From CALBZE01 sp036381255 (GTDB lineage: Bacteria; Gemmatimonadota; Gemmatimonadetes; Longimicrobiales; RSA9), in contig DASVDG010000015.1 of assembly GCA_036381255.1 (NCBI GenBank), forward strand, positions 1 through 56,139: a stretch of 56,139 nucleotides of DNA, read 5' to 3'. A program made the translations under genes and the position numbers. Of this stretch, positions 50,518-56,139 are shown in pieces. Within the stretch, counting starts at the first letter, position 1. Each line of letters begins with the position of its first letter. The notes under the pieces are model-generated. The model searched no databases. It saw only the letters and a program-made list of their open reading frames with translations, and was not told where the DNA came from.

Positions 50518-51084
50518 ATGGGTTGTCTGGCGCTGAACGCATCCTTCGAGCCGCTCACCATGCTGCCGGTACGGCGCGCGCTCCGGCTGGTCCTCGACCA
50601 GAAGGCCGAGATCCTGGAGGTGGACGAGTCGCGCGTCTTCCGCTCGGAGCGCGAGGAGCTGCCCTCACCCCTCGTGATCCGCCTGGTCCGCTACGTCCAC
50701 GTCCCGCGCAAGTTCCGGCGCCAGGTCACGAACACTTTCCTCTTCGCCCGCGACCGGTACACCTGCCAGTACTGCGGCCGGCACCGCACCGAGCTGCGCG
50801 GGCGAGAATTCCTGACCCGCGACCACGTGACCCCGCTCTCCCGCGGCGGCGGCAACACCTGGGACAACGTCCTGACCGCGTGCTCGCCCTGCAACAACCG
50901 CAAGGGGAGCCGGTTGCCGGAAGAAGCGGGGCTGCATCCGCTTTCGACGCCGGCCGAGCCCAACTACGTCGAGCTGGTCTGGGCCGTGCGCCGCGTCACG
51001 CCGGTGCAGGCGAAGTACATCAGGATGTTCTACGGCGCGGATGTGCTGAAGGCGCTCCAGGCGACGGACGGCGCCGCAGCCTGA
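50518..51084 (+). CDS. HNH endonuclease
   Basis: 188 residues. The HNH fold has CQYCGRHR (zinc Cys pair near 83-86), the catalytic His in LTRDHVTPLSRGG and the second Cys pair in CSPCNNRKG. The N-terminal 80 residues (LNASFEPLTML, RALRLVLDQKAEILE) are the companion domain seen in widespread chromosomal HNH proteins of unknown role. No methylase or restriction partner is near. GAGGAGG lies about 11 nt before the ATG, slightly far. Confidence 0.85.
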   Translation: MGCLALNASFEPLTMLPVRRALRLVLDQKAEILEVDESRVFRSEREELPSPLVIRLVRYVHVPRKFRRQVTNTFLFARDRYTCQYCGRHRTELRGREFLTRDHVTPLSRGGGNTWDNVLTACSPCNNRKGSRLPEEAGLHPLSTPAEPNYVELVWAVRRVTPVQAKYIRMFYGADVLKALQATDGAAA

Positions 51085-51127
51085 GCGTCGCGGCCGCCGG
51101 CCGTCCAGCCGCCGGCGCGTTTCCGGA

Positions 51128-51820
51128 TCAGGCCATTCCGATCCCGACCAGCAGCGCGACGATCAGCGCGATCGCCACGCCCAGCGCGAAGAGTGCGGCG
51201 ACGGGGCCGAGCACGGCGAGCGCGGCGCGCCAGTCGTCCGTGCGGTGCGCTTCGCGCAGCCCGATGATCGCCACGACGACCATCCAGACCGAGCCGACCA
51301 GCCCGCCGATGAACGGGACGACGGCGAAGCCGCGGGCGCCGTACGCGTAGCAGAGCACGCGCAGCGTGGTCGCCGCGCCGCCGCGGGCGCCGCCCGCGAG
51401 CCAGAGCGTGGCATGGACGACCGCGAAGACGAACGTCAGCAGCAGCGTCAGGACCGCCGGCGCGAAGAGGAAGGAGAGGATCGGCGAGACGGCGTCGACG
51501 GCGAGGCCGAGCGCCTCGCGGAGGCGGGTGAAGTACGTGAAGACGGCGCCGACCGCCAGGGTGAAGGTGAGCTGCCAGAACAGCTCGACGACCGCCAGCA
51601 GCATTCCGACGGCGAAGTAGTACCCCACTGCGGCGCCGGTCCCCGTCGTCCCGGGCATCCGCCGGAAGAACTCGGCAGGCCTGAAGACGCTCTCCCACCA
51701 GGTCCGGCAGAACGCGCCGAGGGCGGAGCTGCCGGCGGCCGGCGGCCAGGGGAACGCGGCGGGCGCGTCGGTGTCGGCGCCCGCCTCGACGCTCGCTGAC
51801 GGGAGTCCGGATCCGGTCAT
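51128..51820 (-). CDS. YIP1-family membrane protein
   Basis: 230 residues with five to six hydrophobic segments after a 45-residue cytosolic N terminus. FCRTWWESVFRPAEFFRRMP leads into the first membrane hairpin, the usual YIP1-family entry. The function of bacterial members is unknown. Its start overlaps the stop of the response regulator upstream (ATGA), making it the last gene of the minus-strand signalling cluster. Confidence 0.7.
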   Translation of the reverse strand: MTGSGLPSASVEAGADTDAPAAFPWPPAAGSSALGAFCRTWWESVFRPAEFFRRMPGTTGTGAAVGYYFAVGMLLAVVELFWQLTFTLAVGAVFTYFTRLREALGLAVDAVSPILSFLFAPAVLTLLLTFVFAVVHATLWLAGGARGGAATTLRVLCYAYGARGFAVVPFIGGLVGSVWMVVVAIIGLREAHRTDDWRAALAVLGPVAALFALGVAIALIVALLVGIGMA

Positions 51821-52251
51821 TCGGGGACTTTCTGGGCGAGGCGGTCTCGGACTGTCTCGAGGAGCGAGCCGATGTCGATCGGCTTCGCCAGCACTTCATC
51901 GGCGCCGGCCTCGAGGGCGAGCTCGCGTGCGCCCTGCATGGCGGAGATCGCGATGATCGGCACGTCGTGCGTCGTTTCGCTCGATCGGAGCCGGCGCGTG
52001 ACTTCCAGCCCGTCCAGCTCCGGCATCATCACGTCCATGAGGATGAGGTCCGGCGGGTCGACCAGCGCCTGGTCGAGCGCCGCGCGGCCGTCCACGGCCA
52101 CGGCGACGTGGTAGCCGGAGGATTCCAGCAGGATGCGAAGGGCTTCCCGGCTGTCGAAGTGATCTTCGGCGAGCAGGATTCTGGCGGCGTCCGGCGTTGC
52201 CTGTCGGATGGACCCGTCGTGCATCATCGCTCCGGTCCGGTTTCGAGGCAT
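51817..52251 (-). CDS. single-domain response regulator
   Basis: 144 residues: only a receiver domain. Acidic pocket in LLAEDHFDSR, phospho-acceptor Asp in LILMDVMMPELDG, Thr/Ser in AISAMQG and Lys in VLAKPID are all present. There is no output domain, so it would act by protein contact, as in phosphorelays. Start could be ATG 52251 or the ATGATG near 52227, which has a better-placed GGAG. It is a likely partner of the histidine kinase at 52650. Confidence 0.88.
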   Translation of the reverse strand: MPRNRTGAMMHDGSIRQATPDAARILLAEDHFDSREALRILLESSGYHVAVAVDGRAALDQALVDPPDLILMDVMMPELDGLEVTRRLRSSETTHDVPIIAISAMQGARELALEAGADEVLAKPIDIGSLLETVRDRLAQKVPE

Positions 52252-52318
52252 CGTCGCCTGGGGGAGACGGGATTAGATACCCACTCCGTCCGAAGCGCGC
52301 AAGGCTTGAGTGTCCGGC

Positions 52319-52636
52319 TCAGTCCGGCGGATCGCCCGGCTCCCACGGTCTGGACCACTCGTCTTCCGCCTCGTCGAACCGTTCGATCGCCTCCTCGACG
52401 ATCCGTCGCGCGTCCTGGATCTCCCCGGGCGCTGCGTCGTCTTCGCGCGGGAAGAGCCGGCCGGTGACGCGCACCTCGTAAGCGAAGATCTTCGCGCGCA
52501 GGTCGCCGAGCACCTTGAGCAGGCGCGGCGTCGCCTCGAGCAGCCGGTCCTCCCCGTCGAGACTCAGGATCAGCTCCGCGAAGCGTCGCAGGTCGGCACG
52601 CAGGTCTTCGGGCGATATGTCGTCGTAGAGTCCCAT
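52319..52636 (-). CDS. small helical hypothetical protein
   Basis: 105 residues, acidic, almost wholly helical in pattern (LRADLRRFAELILSLD, RLLKVLGDLRAKIFAYEVRVTG) with a Trp/Pro-rich C terminus. No family recognised. It lies between the kinase and the receiver on the same strand with 13 and 67 nt gaps, so it may be an adaptor or sensor helper in that pathway. That role is inference from position. Confidence 0.55.
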   Translation of the reverse strand: MGLYDDISPEDLRADLRRFAELILSLDGEDRLLEATPRLLKVLGDLRAKIFAYEVRVTGRLFPREDDAAPGEIQDARRIVEEAIERFDEAEDEWSRPWEPGDPPD

Positions 52637-52649
52637 ACTCCGGCTCTCG

Positions 52650-53987
52650 TCAGGTGCGGGCGTCGACCGCGCCCCGGCCGAGGACGTCGGCCGCCGTTTC
52701 GGCCGCGTCCTCCGTGATCGGCGCGGGACACGGCAGGTACAGGAGGAACGTCGACCGGGCGCCGACGACGCTGTCCGCGAGCAGCTCGCCGCCGAGGAGC
52801 TGGGCGAGCCGCCTCGAGATGGCCAGTCCGAGACCCGTGCCGCGCGGCCCGACGGCGAGCTGGACGTACTCGCCGAAGATGGTCTCCAACTCCTCCGCCG
52901 GGATGCCGGGGCCGGTGTCCTCGACCGTGAGGACGATCCAGCCGTCGGACCCCGCGCGGCACGTCGGCGGCGCGGCGGCCGGGGGCTCCGCGGCCGCGTG
53001 CAGGTGACCCACCGAGACGGAGACGGAGCCGGCGTCCGTGAACTTCACCGCGTTCGACAGCAGGTTCAGCAGGATCTGGCGAAGCCGGCCGGGATCGGTG
53101 CGGAGCACGGGCGCGGCGTCGGGGCAGCTCACCCGCAGCTCGAGCCCCTTGCGCGCCGCTTCCAGCTCCACCACTCCGGCCGTCTCGCGCACCAGCATCC
53201 GGAGATCCACCTCCCGGTGCTCGACCGTCAGGCGCCCGGACTCCAGCTTCGACAGGTCGAGGATGTCGTTCACCAGGCCCAGGAGCTGCTGCGCGCTCGC
53301 GGCGACCCGGCCGACCACATCCGCCTGCCGCGCCGTGAGCCGGCCCACCACGCCCTGCTGCATCAGGTCGACGTACCCGACGATCGCGTTGACCGGCGTC
53401 CGAAGCTCATGGCTCATCTGCGCGAAGAACCGGCCGCGCGCCGCCATCGTCCGCTCGACCTCCCGGCTGTGACGCTCGAGCGCCGACCGGATCCGCTCGA
53501 GCTGCTCCGCGCGGACCGCACGCCGCTCCGCCCGCTCCACGAGCCGGCGGTCCCGCCGCGCCCGGACCACCGCCGCCGCGCCGTGCCGCGACATGTGCCG
53601 CAGGATGCGGCCGTCCCGCTCGATGTCGTACGCGCCCGGACGCGAGGAAAACAGCGCCACCAGTCCGCGCACTTCGCCGCCATCGCTGGCGGCGGCGGCC
53701 AGCACCTGCGGCCAGCCGGCCACCTCGACGGCGTGCCGCACCGGCTCCGCGACGCCCAGCGCCTCGACCAGCTCCGCCGCCAGCCGGGCCGCCTCGGACG
53801 CCGACATGCCGAGCGCATGCACCGGGCGAGAGTCTTCGGCCGGGACGTAGAAGAGCGCCGCATCCGATGGGAACAACCGCGCGACGTGCGCGAGGAACCG
53901 CTCCGCCAGCTCGCTCGGCTCTCCAGGCTCCAGCAGCAGGCCGGTCACGCTCGACAGCGCTTCGACATCGTCGCGGTGAGGCACCAT
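52650..53987 (-). CDS. soluble GAF-type sensor histidine kinase
   Basis: 445 residues, no membrane segments. A GAF-like sensor region is at about 15-170, then a coiled coil. HisKA has the phospho-accepting His in FFAQMSHELRTP near 200; HATPase boxes are NLLSNAVKF, VEDTGPGI and GTGLGLAISRR. The protein ends shortly after the ATPase domain. The receiver protein 400 nt downstream is the likely phosphate acceptor. ATG 53987 is the first in-frame start giving a normal GAF N terminus. Confidence 0.85.
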   Translation of the reverse strand: MVPHRDDVEALSSVTGLLLEPGEPSELAERFLAHVARLFPSDAALFYVPAEDSRPVHALGMSASEAARLAAELVEALGVAEPVRHAVEVAGWPQVLAAAASDGGEVRGLVALFSSRPGAYDIERDGRILRHMSRHGAAAVVRARRDRRLVERAERRAVRAEQLERIRSALERHSREVERTMAARGRFFAQMSHELRTPVNAIVGYVDLMQQGVVGRLTARQADVVGRVAASAQQLLGLVNDILDLSKLESGRLTVEHREVDLRMLVRETAGVVELEAARKGLELRVSCPDAAPVLRTDPGRLRQILLNLLSNAVKFTDAGSVSVSVGHLHAAAEPPAAAPPTCRAGSDGWIVLTVEDTGPGIPAEELETIFGEYVQLAVGPRGTGLGLAISRRLAQLLGGELLADSVVGARSTFLLYLPCPAPITEDAAETAADVLGRGAVDART

Positions 53988-54099
53988 GGGTTCGAATCCC
54001 TTCGATCCCGAGATCCCGGGACGCCTCCGTGGAGGGTCGCCAACGTCTCCCTGCCGCCGCAAATCCCCGGCCACCCCCGCACCCCTCCGCCCGCCTCCC

Positions 54100-54128
54100 T
54101 GGACGCCCCGGCCCACCGCGGTTAACAT
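54100..54128 (+). promoter_or_regulatory. promoter for a leaderless queD transcript
   Basis: -35 TGGACG (54100-54105), 17-nt spacer, -10 TAACAT (54123-54128), then 6 nt to ATG 54135. The -35 hexamer is identical to that at 16361. Confidence 0.6.
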
Positions 54129-54134
54129 CAGTTC

Positions 54135-54575
54135 ATGAGCATCGCCTTCCTCACCCGCAGCGTCCGCTTCGCCGCCGCGCACCGATATCACCGCCCGGAG
54201 TGGAGCGACGACGAGAACCGCAGGGTCTTCGGCGCCTGCGCCAACCCCTACGGCCACGGCCACACCTACACGCTCGAAGCCACGATCCGCGGCGAGATCG
54301 ACCCCGTGACCGGATTCTCCGTCGACCTCGCCGCGCTCGACCGCATCCTGGACGAACAGGTCGTCCAGGTGTTCGACCACCGGCACATCAATCACGCCGT
54401 CGACGCCTTCGCCTACGGCGCACGCGTGCCAACGAGCGAGAACCTCGTCGCCTACCTCTGGCCGCGCATCGCCGGGGCGCTCCCGGATGGCGTCGCGCTC
54501 CACCGCCTGCGCCTCTACGAGGACCCGACGCTCTTCGTCGACTACTTCGGAGGGGGAATGGAGCCGAACCCATGA
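54135..54575 (+). CDS. queD: 6-carboxy-tetrahydropterin synthase-type protein
   Basis: 146 residues. The zinc ligands are His in FAAAHRYH and the pair in YGHGHTY; catalytic residues are Cys in CANPYGH and His in DHRHIN. The family makes 6-carboxy-tetrahydropterin for queuosine or pyruvoyl-tetrahydropterin. QueC and QueE are not in the window, so the queuosine role is likely but not shown. The ATG lies 6 nt after a -10 box. It overlaps the next gene by 4 nt. Confidence 0.88.
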   Translation: MSIAFLTRSVRFAAAHRYHRPEWSDDENRRVFGACANPYGHGHTYTLEATIRGEIDPVTGFSVDLAALDRILDEQVVQVFDHRHINHAVDAFAYGARVPTSENLVAYLWPRIAGALPDGVALHRLRLYEDPTLFVDYFGGGMEPNP

Positions 54576-54931
54576 GGCGGCACGACCGCCGCCGCGGACC
54601 CCGCCCGATCCCGGTCACGGACGCCGTCCGCGACCTGATCCGCAAGACCGCCGCCGAACGACCCGCCGAGGACGCGCCGCCCGCGCCGCCGGGGCGGACG
54701 TTCACGGCCGATGGACAGACCTGGATCGCCCGCATCGCCGGCGAAGCGATCGTCGGCACCGGCGCCTTCGCCTCCGCCGCGCTCCTCGCCGTCCGGTTCC
54801 ACCGCGCCGACGAGCCCGACCGACCGCTCCGTGAGGCGCTCATCCCCCGCGGCCGCTTCGAGCTCCTCTACGACGACGAGCTCGCCGCGCTGCTGCGCAC
54901 CGCGCGACCCCTGGACGCCGAGCGCGGCTGA
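54572..54931 (+). CDS. hypothetical protein coupled to queD
   Basis: 119 residues. A basic N terminus (MRRHDRRRGPRPIPVTD) leads to a mixed alpha/beta core with FTADGQTWIARIAGEA and GRFELLYDDELAALL. No known family is recognised and no metal or nucleotide motif stands out. ATGA overlap with queD strongly suggests co-translation, perhaps in the same pterin or tRNA-modification pathway; that link is inference. Confidence 0.6.
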   Translation: MRRHDRRRGPRPIPVTDAVRDLIRKTAAERPAEDAPPAPPGRTFTADGQTWIARIAGEAIVGTGAFASAALLAVRFHRADEPDRPLREALIPRGRFELLYDDELAALLRTARPLDAERG

Positions 54932-54937
54932 GCCCGG

Positions 54938-55264
54938 CTACCCTCCGTCAATCGCCGGCCCGACCCGGACTTCGTTCTCCTCCACCCGGATCGCGTACCG
55001 CCGAAGCCCCCGCCCCTCCGCAGGCCGCACCGGCGCGCCCGTCCGAACGTCGTACGCCCGGTCGTCGCCCGGGCAGATCAACAGCTCCCCCTTCAACCGC
55101 CCCTCCCGCGCCAGGTTCAACCCATCGGTCGGACAGTGTGCCGACAGCGCGTAATACGTCTGCCCCACGTTCAACACCACCAGCGTCTCCCCGTGCGCCT
55201 CCACCTCGCGCATCTCGCCGGGACCCAGCTCGGGCGTCCGCAGTACCGCCACGTACTCGGCCAT
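54938..55264 (-). CDS. Rieske-like protein lacking both histidine ligands
   Basis: 108 residues with the Rieske fold order: strand-rich start, then HCPTDGLNLAREG and LLICPGDDRAYDVRTG. A cluster-binding Rieske protein has Cys-Pro-His and Cys-Pro-x-His here; this one has CPT and CPGD, so both His ligands are replaced (Thr and Asp). The two Cys remain. It most resembles NirD-type or ferredoxin-like Rieske relatives that have lost the 2Fe-2S site. GGAGG precedes ATG 55264. Confidence 0.75.
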   Translation of the reverse strand: MAEYVAVLRTPELGPGEMREVEAHGETLVVLNVGQTYYALSAHCPTDGLNLAREGRLKGELLICPGDDRAYDVRTGAPVRPAEGRGLRRYAIRVEENEVRVGPAIDGG

Positions 55265-55434
55265 CGCGCCTCCTCGGTCGGTCCGCACCGGCGCCGGGCG
55301 CAAGAGGCATACCGGCCGGCCGCCGCGTCCCCGGGCGGTTTTCGGTTTTTGTTCGGGAACGCGCTCCAGCGGCGAGGGTAGCAACAAAGGTGTTAAGTGG
55401 GGGTGCCACAATCGTTTGAGTCTGTAGAGGGTGC

Positions 55435-55929
55435 ATGGCCAGGGACAACTTCAACGTCAGGGATTACGTGGACGTCGCCGAGCGGATCCGGGCGTTCTAC
55501 GAGCGCTACCCGGACGGCTCGATCCAGACCGAGATGGTGCGACTGGAGGGCGACATGGTCGTCTTCCGGGCGACGGTCTACCGGGACCGCGAGGATGCGC
55601 ATCCGACGACGGGGTGGGCGTACGAGCGGGAGGGTGTGGGCTACGTCAACAAGACGAGCTTCATCGAGAACTGCGAGACGTCGGCGATCGGCCGGGCGCT
55701 GGCGAACCTGAACTTCCCGACGACGCGCGGTGCGGCGGAGAAGGAGGGAGCACCGGCCACGCGGGAGCAGCTCGACGAGCTGCGCGCGCTCGCGGCGTCG
55801 GAGGTCGTGAGCGAGGACATCCGCGAGCGGGTCGTCGCCCGGGTGGACGAGGGGATGACCGCGAAGCAGGCGGCGGACGCGATCGCGTACCTGCGGCGGG
55901 TGCATCGCAAGGCGGAGCGGGCGGCGTAG
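55435..55929 (+). CDS. Sak/Erf-like single-strand annealing-type protein, putative
   Basis: 164 residues. The N-terminal 100 contain RAFYERYPDGSI, ATVYRD, GWAYE and the block FIENCETSAIGRALANLNF. That last block is typical of phage-derived Sak/Erf/DUF1071-like proteins with a RAD52-like fold. The C-terminal 60 residues are a helical pair (LDELRALAASEVVSEDIRERV). No prophage genes accompany it, so it may be a domesticated recombination or DNA-binding protein. AGAGGGTG precedes the ATG. The family call is by motif only. Confidence 0.55.
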   Translation: MARDNFNVRDYVDVAERIRAFYERYPDGSIQTEMVRLEGDMVVFRATVYRDREDAHPTTGWAYEREGVGYVNKTSFIENCETSAIGRALANLNFPTTRGAAEKEGAPATREQLDELRALAASEVVSEDIRERVVARVDEGMTAKQAADAIAYLRRVHRKAERAA

Positions 55930-55934
55930 CGGGA

Positions 55935-55973
55935 CCGCCCCGGTCCGGCGCCTGCGGCGCCGAACCGGGGCGG
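55935..55973 (+). terminator. long GC hairpin after the Sak-like gene
   Basis: Outer stem CCGCCCCGGT/ACCGGGGCGG (10 bp), inner stem CGGCGCC/GGCGCCG (7 bp), TGC loop, one C-A mismatch between. It starts 5 nt after the stop codon and has no T tract. Confidence 0.55.
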
Positions 55974-56139
55974 GGGCGCCCCTGCGGGGCGGGAGCGCGC
56001 CCTGGCGGGCGCGGGAGCGCCGGCCTGGCGGCCGGCCGGAGCGGCCGGCTGCGCCGGCCGGGGCGGGCCCTGGCGGGTCCGGGGGCGGGCGCGGGGCGCC
56101 CGGGGGGCGCGGCCTTCGGCCGCGGGGGCGGCGGGCCCT
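55974..56139. repeat. chain of six short GC-only hairpins
   Basis: Six stems in a row: 55977-55991 (loop TGC), 55996-56013 (TGGC), 56019-56036 (TGGC), 56043-56059 (TGC), 56065-56080 (TGGC, one G-T pair) and 56108-56124 (TTC). Stems are 6-7 bp. The spacers between the second to fourth stems contain GGAGC. Nearly every base is G or C, and the window ends inside this element. Confidence 0.75.

Noticed and set aside
53940..54030. A tRNA gene around the GGGTTCGAATCCC sequence
   Set aside because: No acceptor, D or anticodon arm can be drawn on either strand, and the region codes for the kinase N terminus.
55435..55929. Evidence for a prophage
   Set aside because: Only one phage-like gene is present; no integrase, capsid, terminase or att repeat is visible.

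Overview
The window is about 56 kb of very GC-rich bacterial DNA, densely coded, with many overlapping or nearly overlapping start and stop codons. Housekeeping genes (purA, glyQS, carB, priA, nth, polX, queD) sit among many peptidases, secreted lipoproteins and signalling proteins. There is no rRNA, convincing tRNA, CRISPR array, transposase or prophage block. The gene mix, the sigma70-like promoters (-10 boxes such as TAGATT, TAACTT, TACAAT) and the intergenic repeats suggest an uncultured Gemmatimonadota-type bacterium. That placement is an inference and was not tested by any search.

Layout. 0.2-1.5 kb: small zinc-ribbon and membrane proteins. 1.5-6.9 kb: a tight six-gene plus-strand run (MgtC-like, 2-hydroxyacid dehydrogenase, PilT, DHDPS-family lyase, membrane M28 peptidase, DUF456). 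7.0-9.3 kb: purA with an unusual promoter-hairpin leader, then a YpdA/Bdr-like reductase. 9.3-10.8 kb: a CTAG-rich repeat, then glyQS. Codon usage changes abruptly inside glyQS near 10.15 kb, so the first 10 kb and the rest may come from two different but related genomes joined at a conserved motif. 10.8-16.1 kb: peptidases and a sodium symporter. 16.4-20.4 kb: DNA maintenance (PolX with a degraded polymerase site, endonuclease III) and a flavin reductase. 20.5-28 kb: DUF255 protein, acyltransferase, two zinc dehydrogenases around TspO, cupin and HD proteins. 28-41.3 kb: a multi-PAS hybrid kinase divergent from carB, a TPR-metallopeptidase, an amidohydrolase and an outer-membrane protein. 41.5-50.4 kb: two M24 peptidases, a deacetylase, a methyltransferase, CorA, an orphan GvpL/F protein and PriA. 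50.4-54 kb: an HNH nuclease under a palindrome-bearing promoter and a four-gene minus-strand signalling cluster. 54.1-55.9 kb: QueD, a Rieske-like protein lacking its histidine ligands, and a Sak/Erf-like protein. The window ends in a chain of GC-only hairpins.

The most unusual signals are non-coding. Two intergenic spacers carry degenerate 7-8 bp tandem units in inverted halves (9344-9442 and 42876-43096). A serial hairpin array lies at 55974-56124. Three promoters place the -10 box 6-7 nt before an ATG, which implies leaderless mRNAs. Longer stretches without a called gene (1-198, 16102-16396, 41314-41592, 42865-43175, 55930-56139) hold only the regulatory or repeat elements listed; positions 1-198 show nothing I can support.
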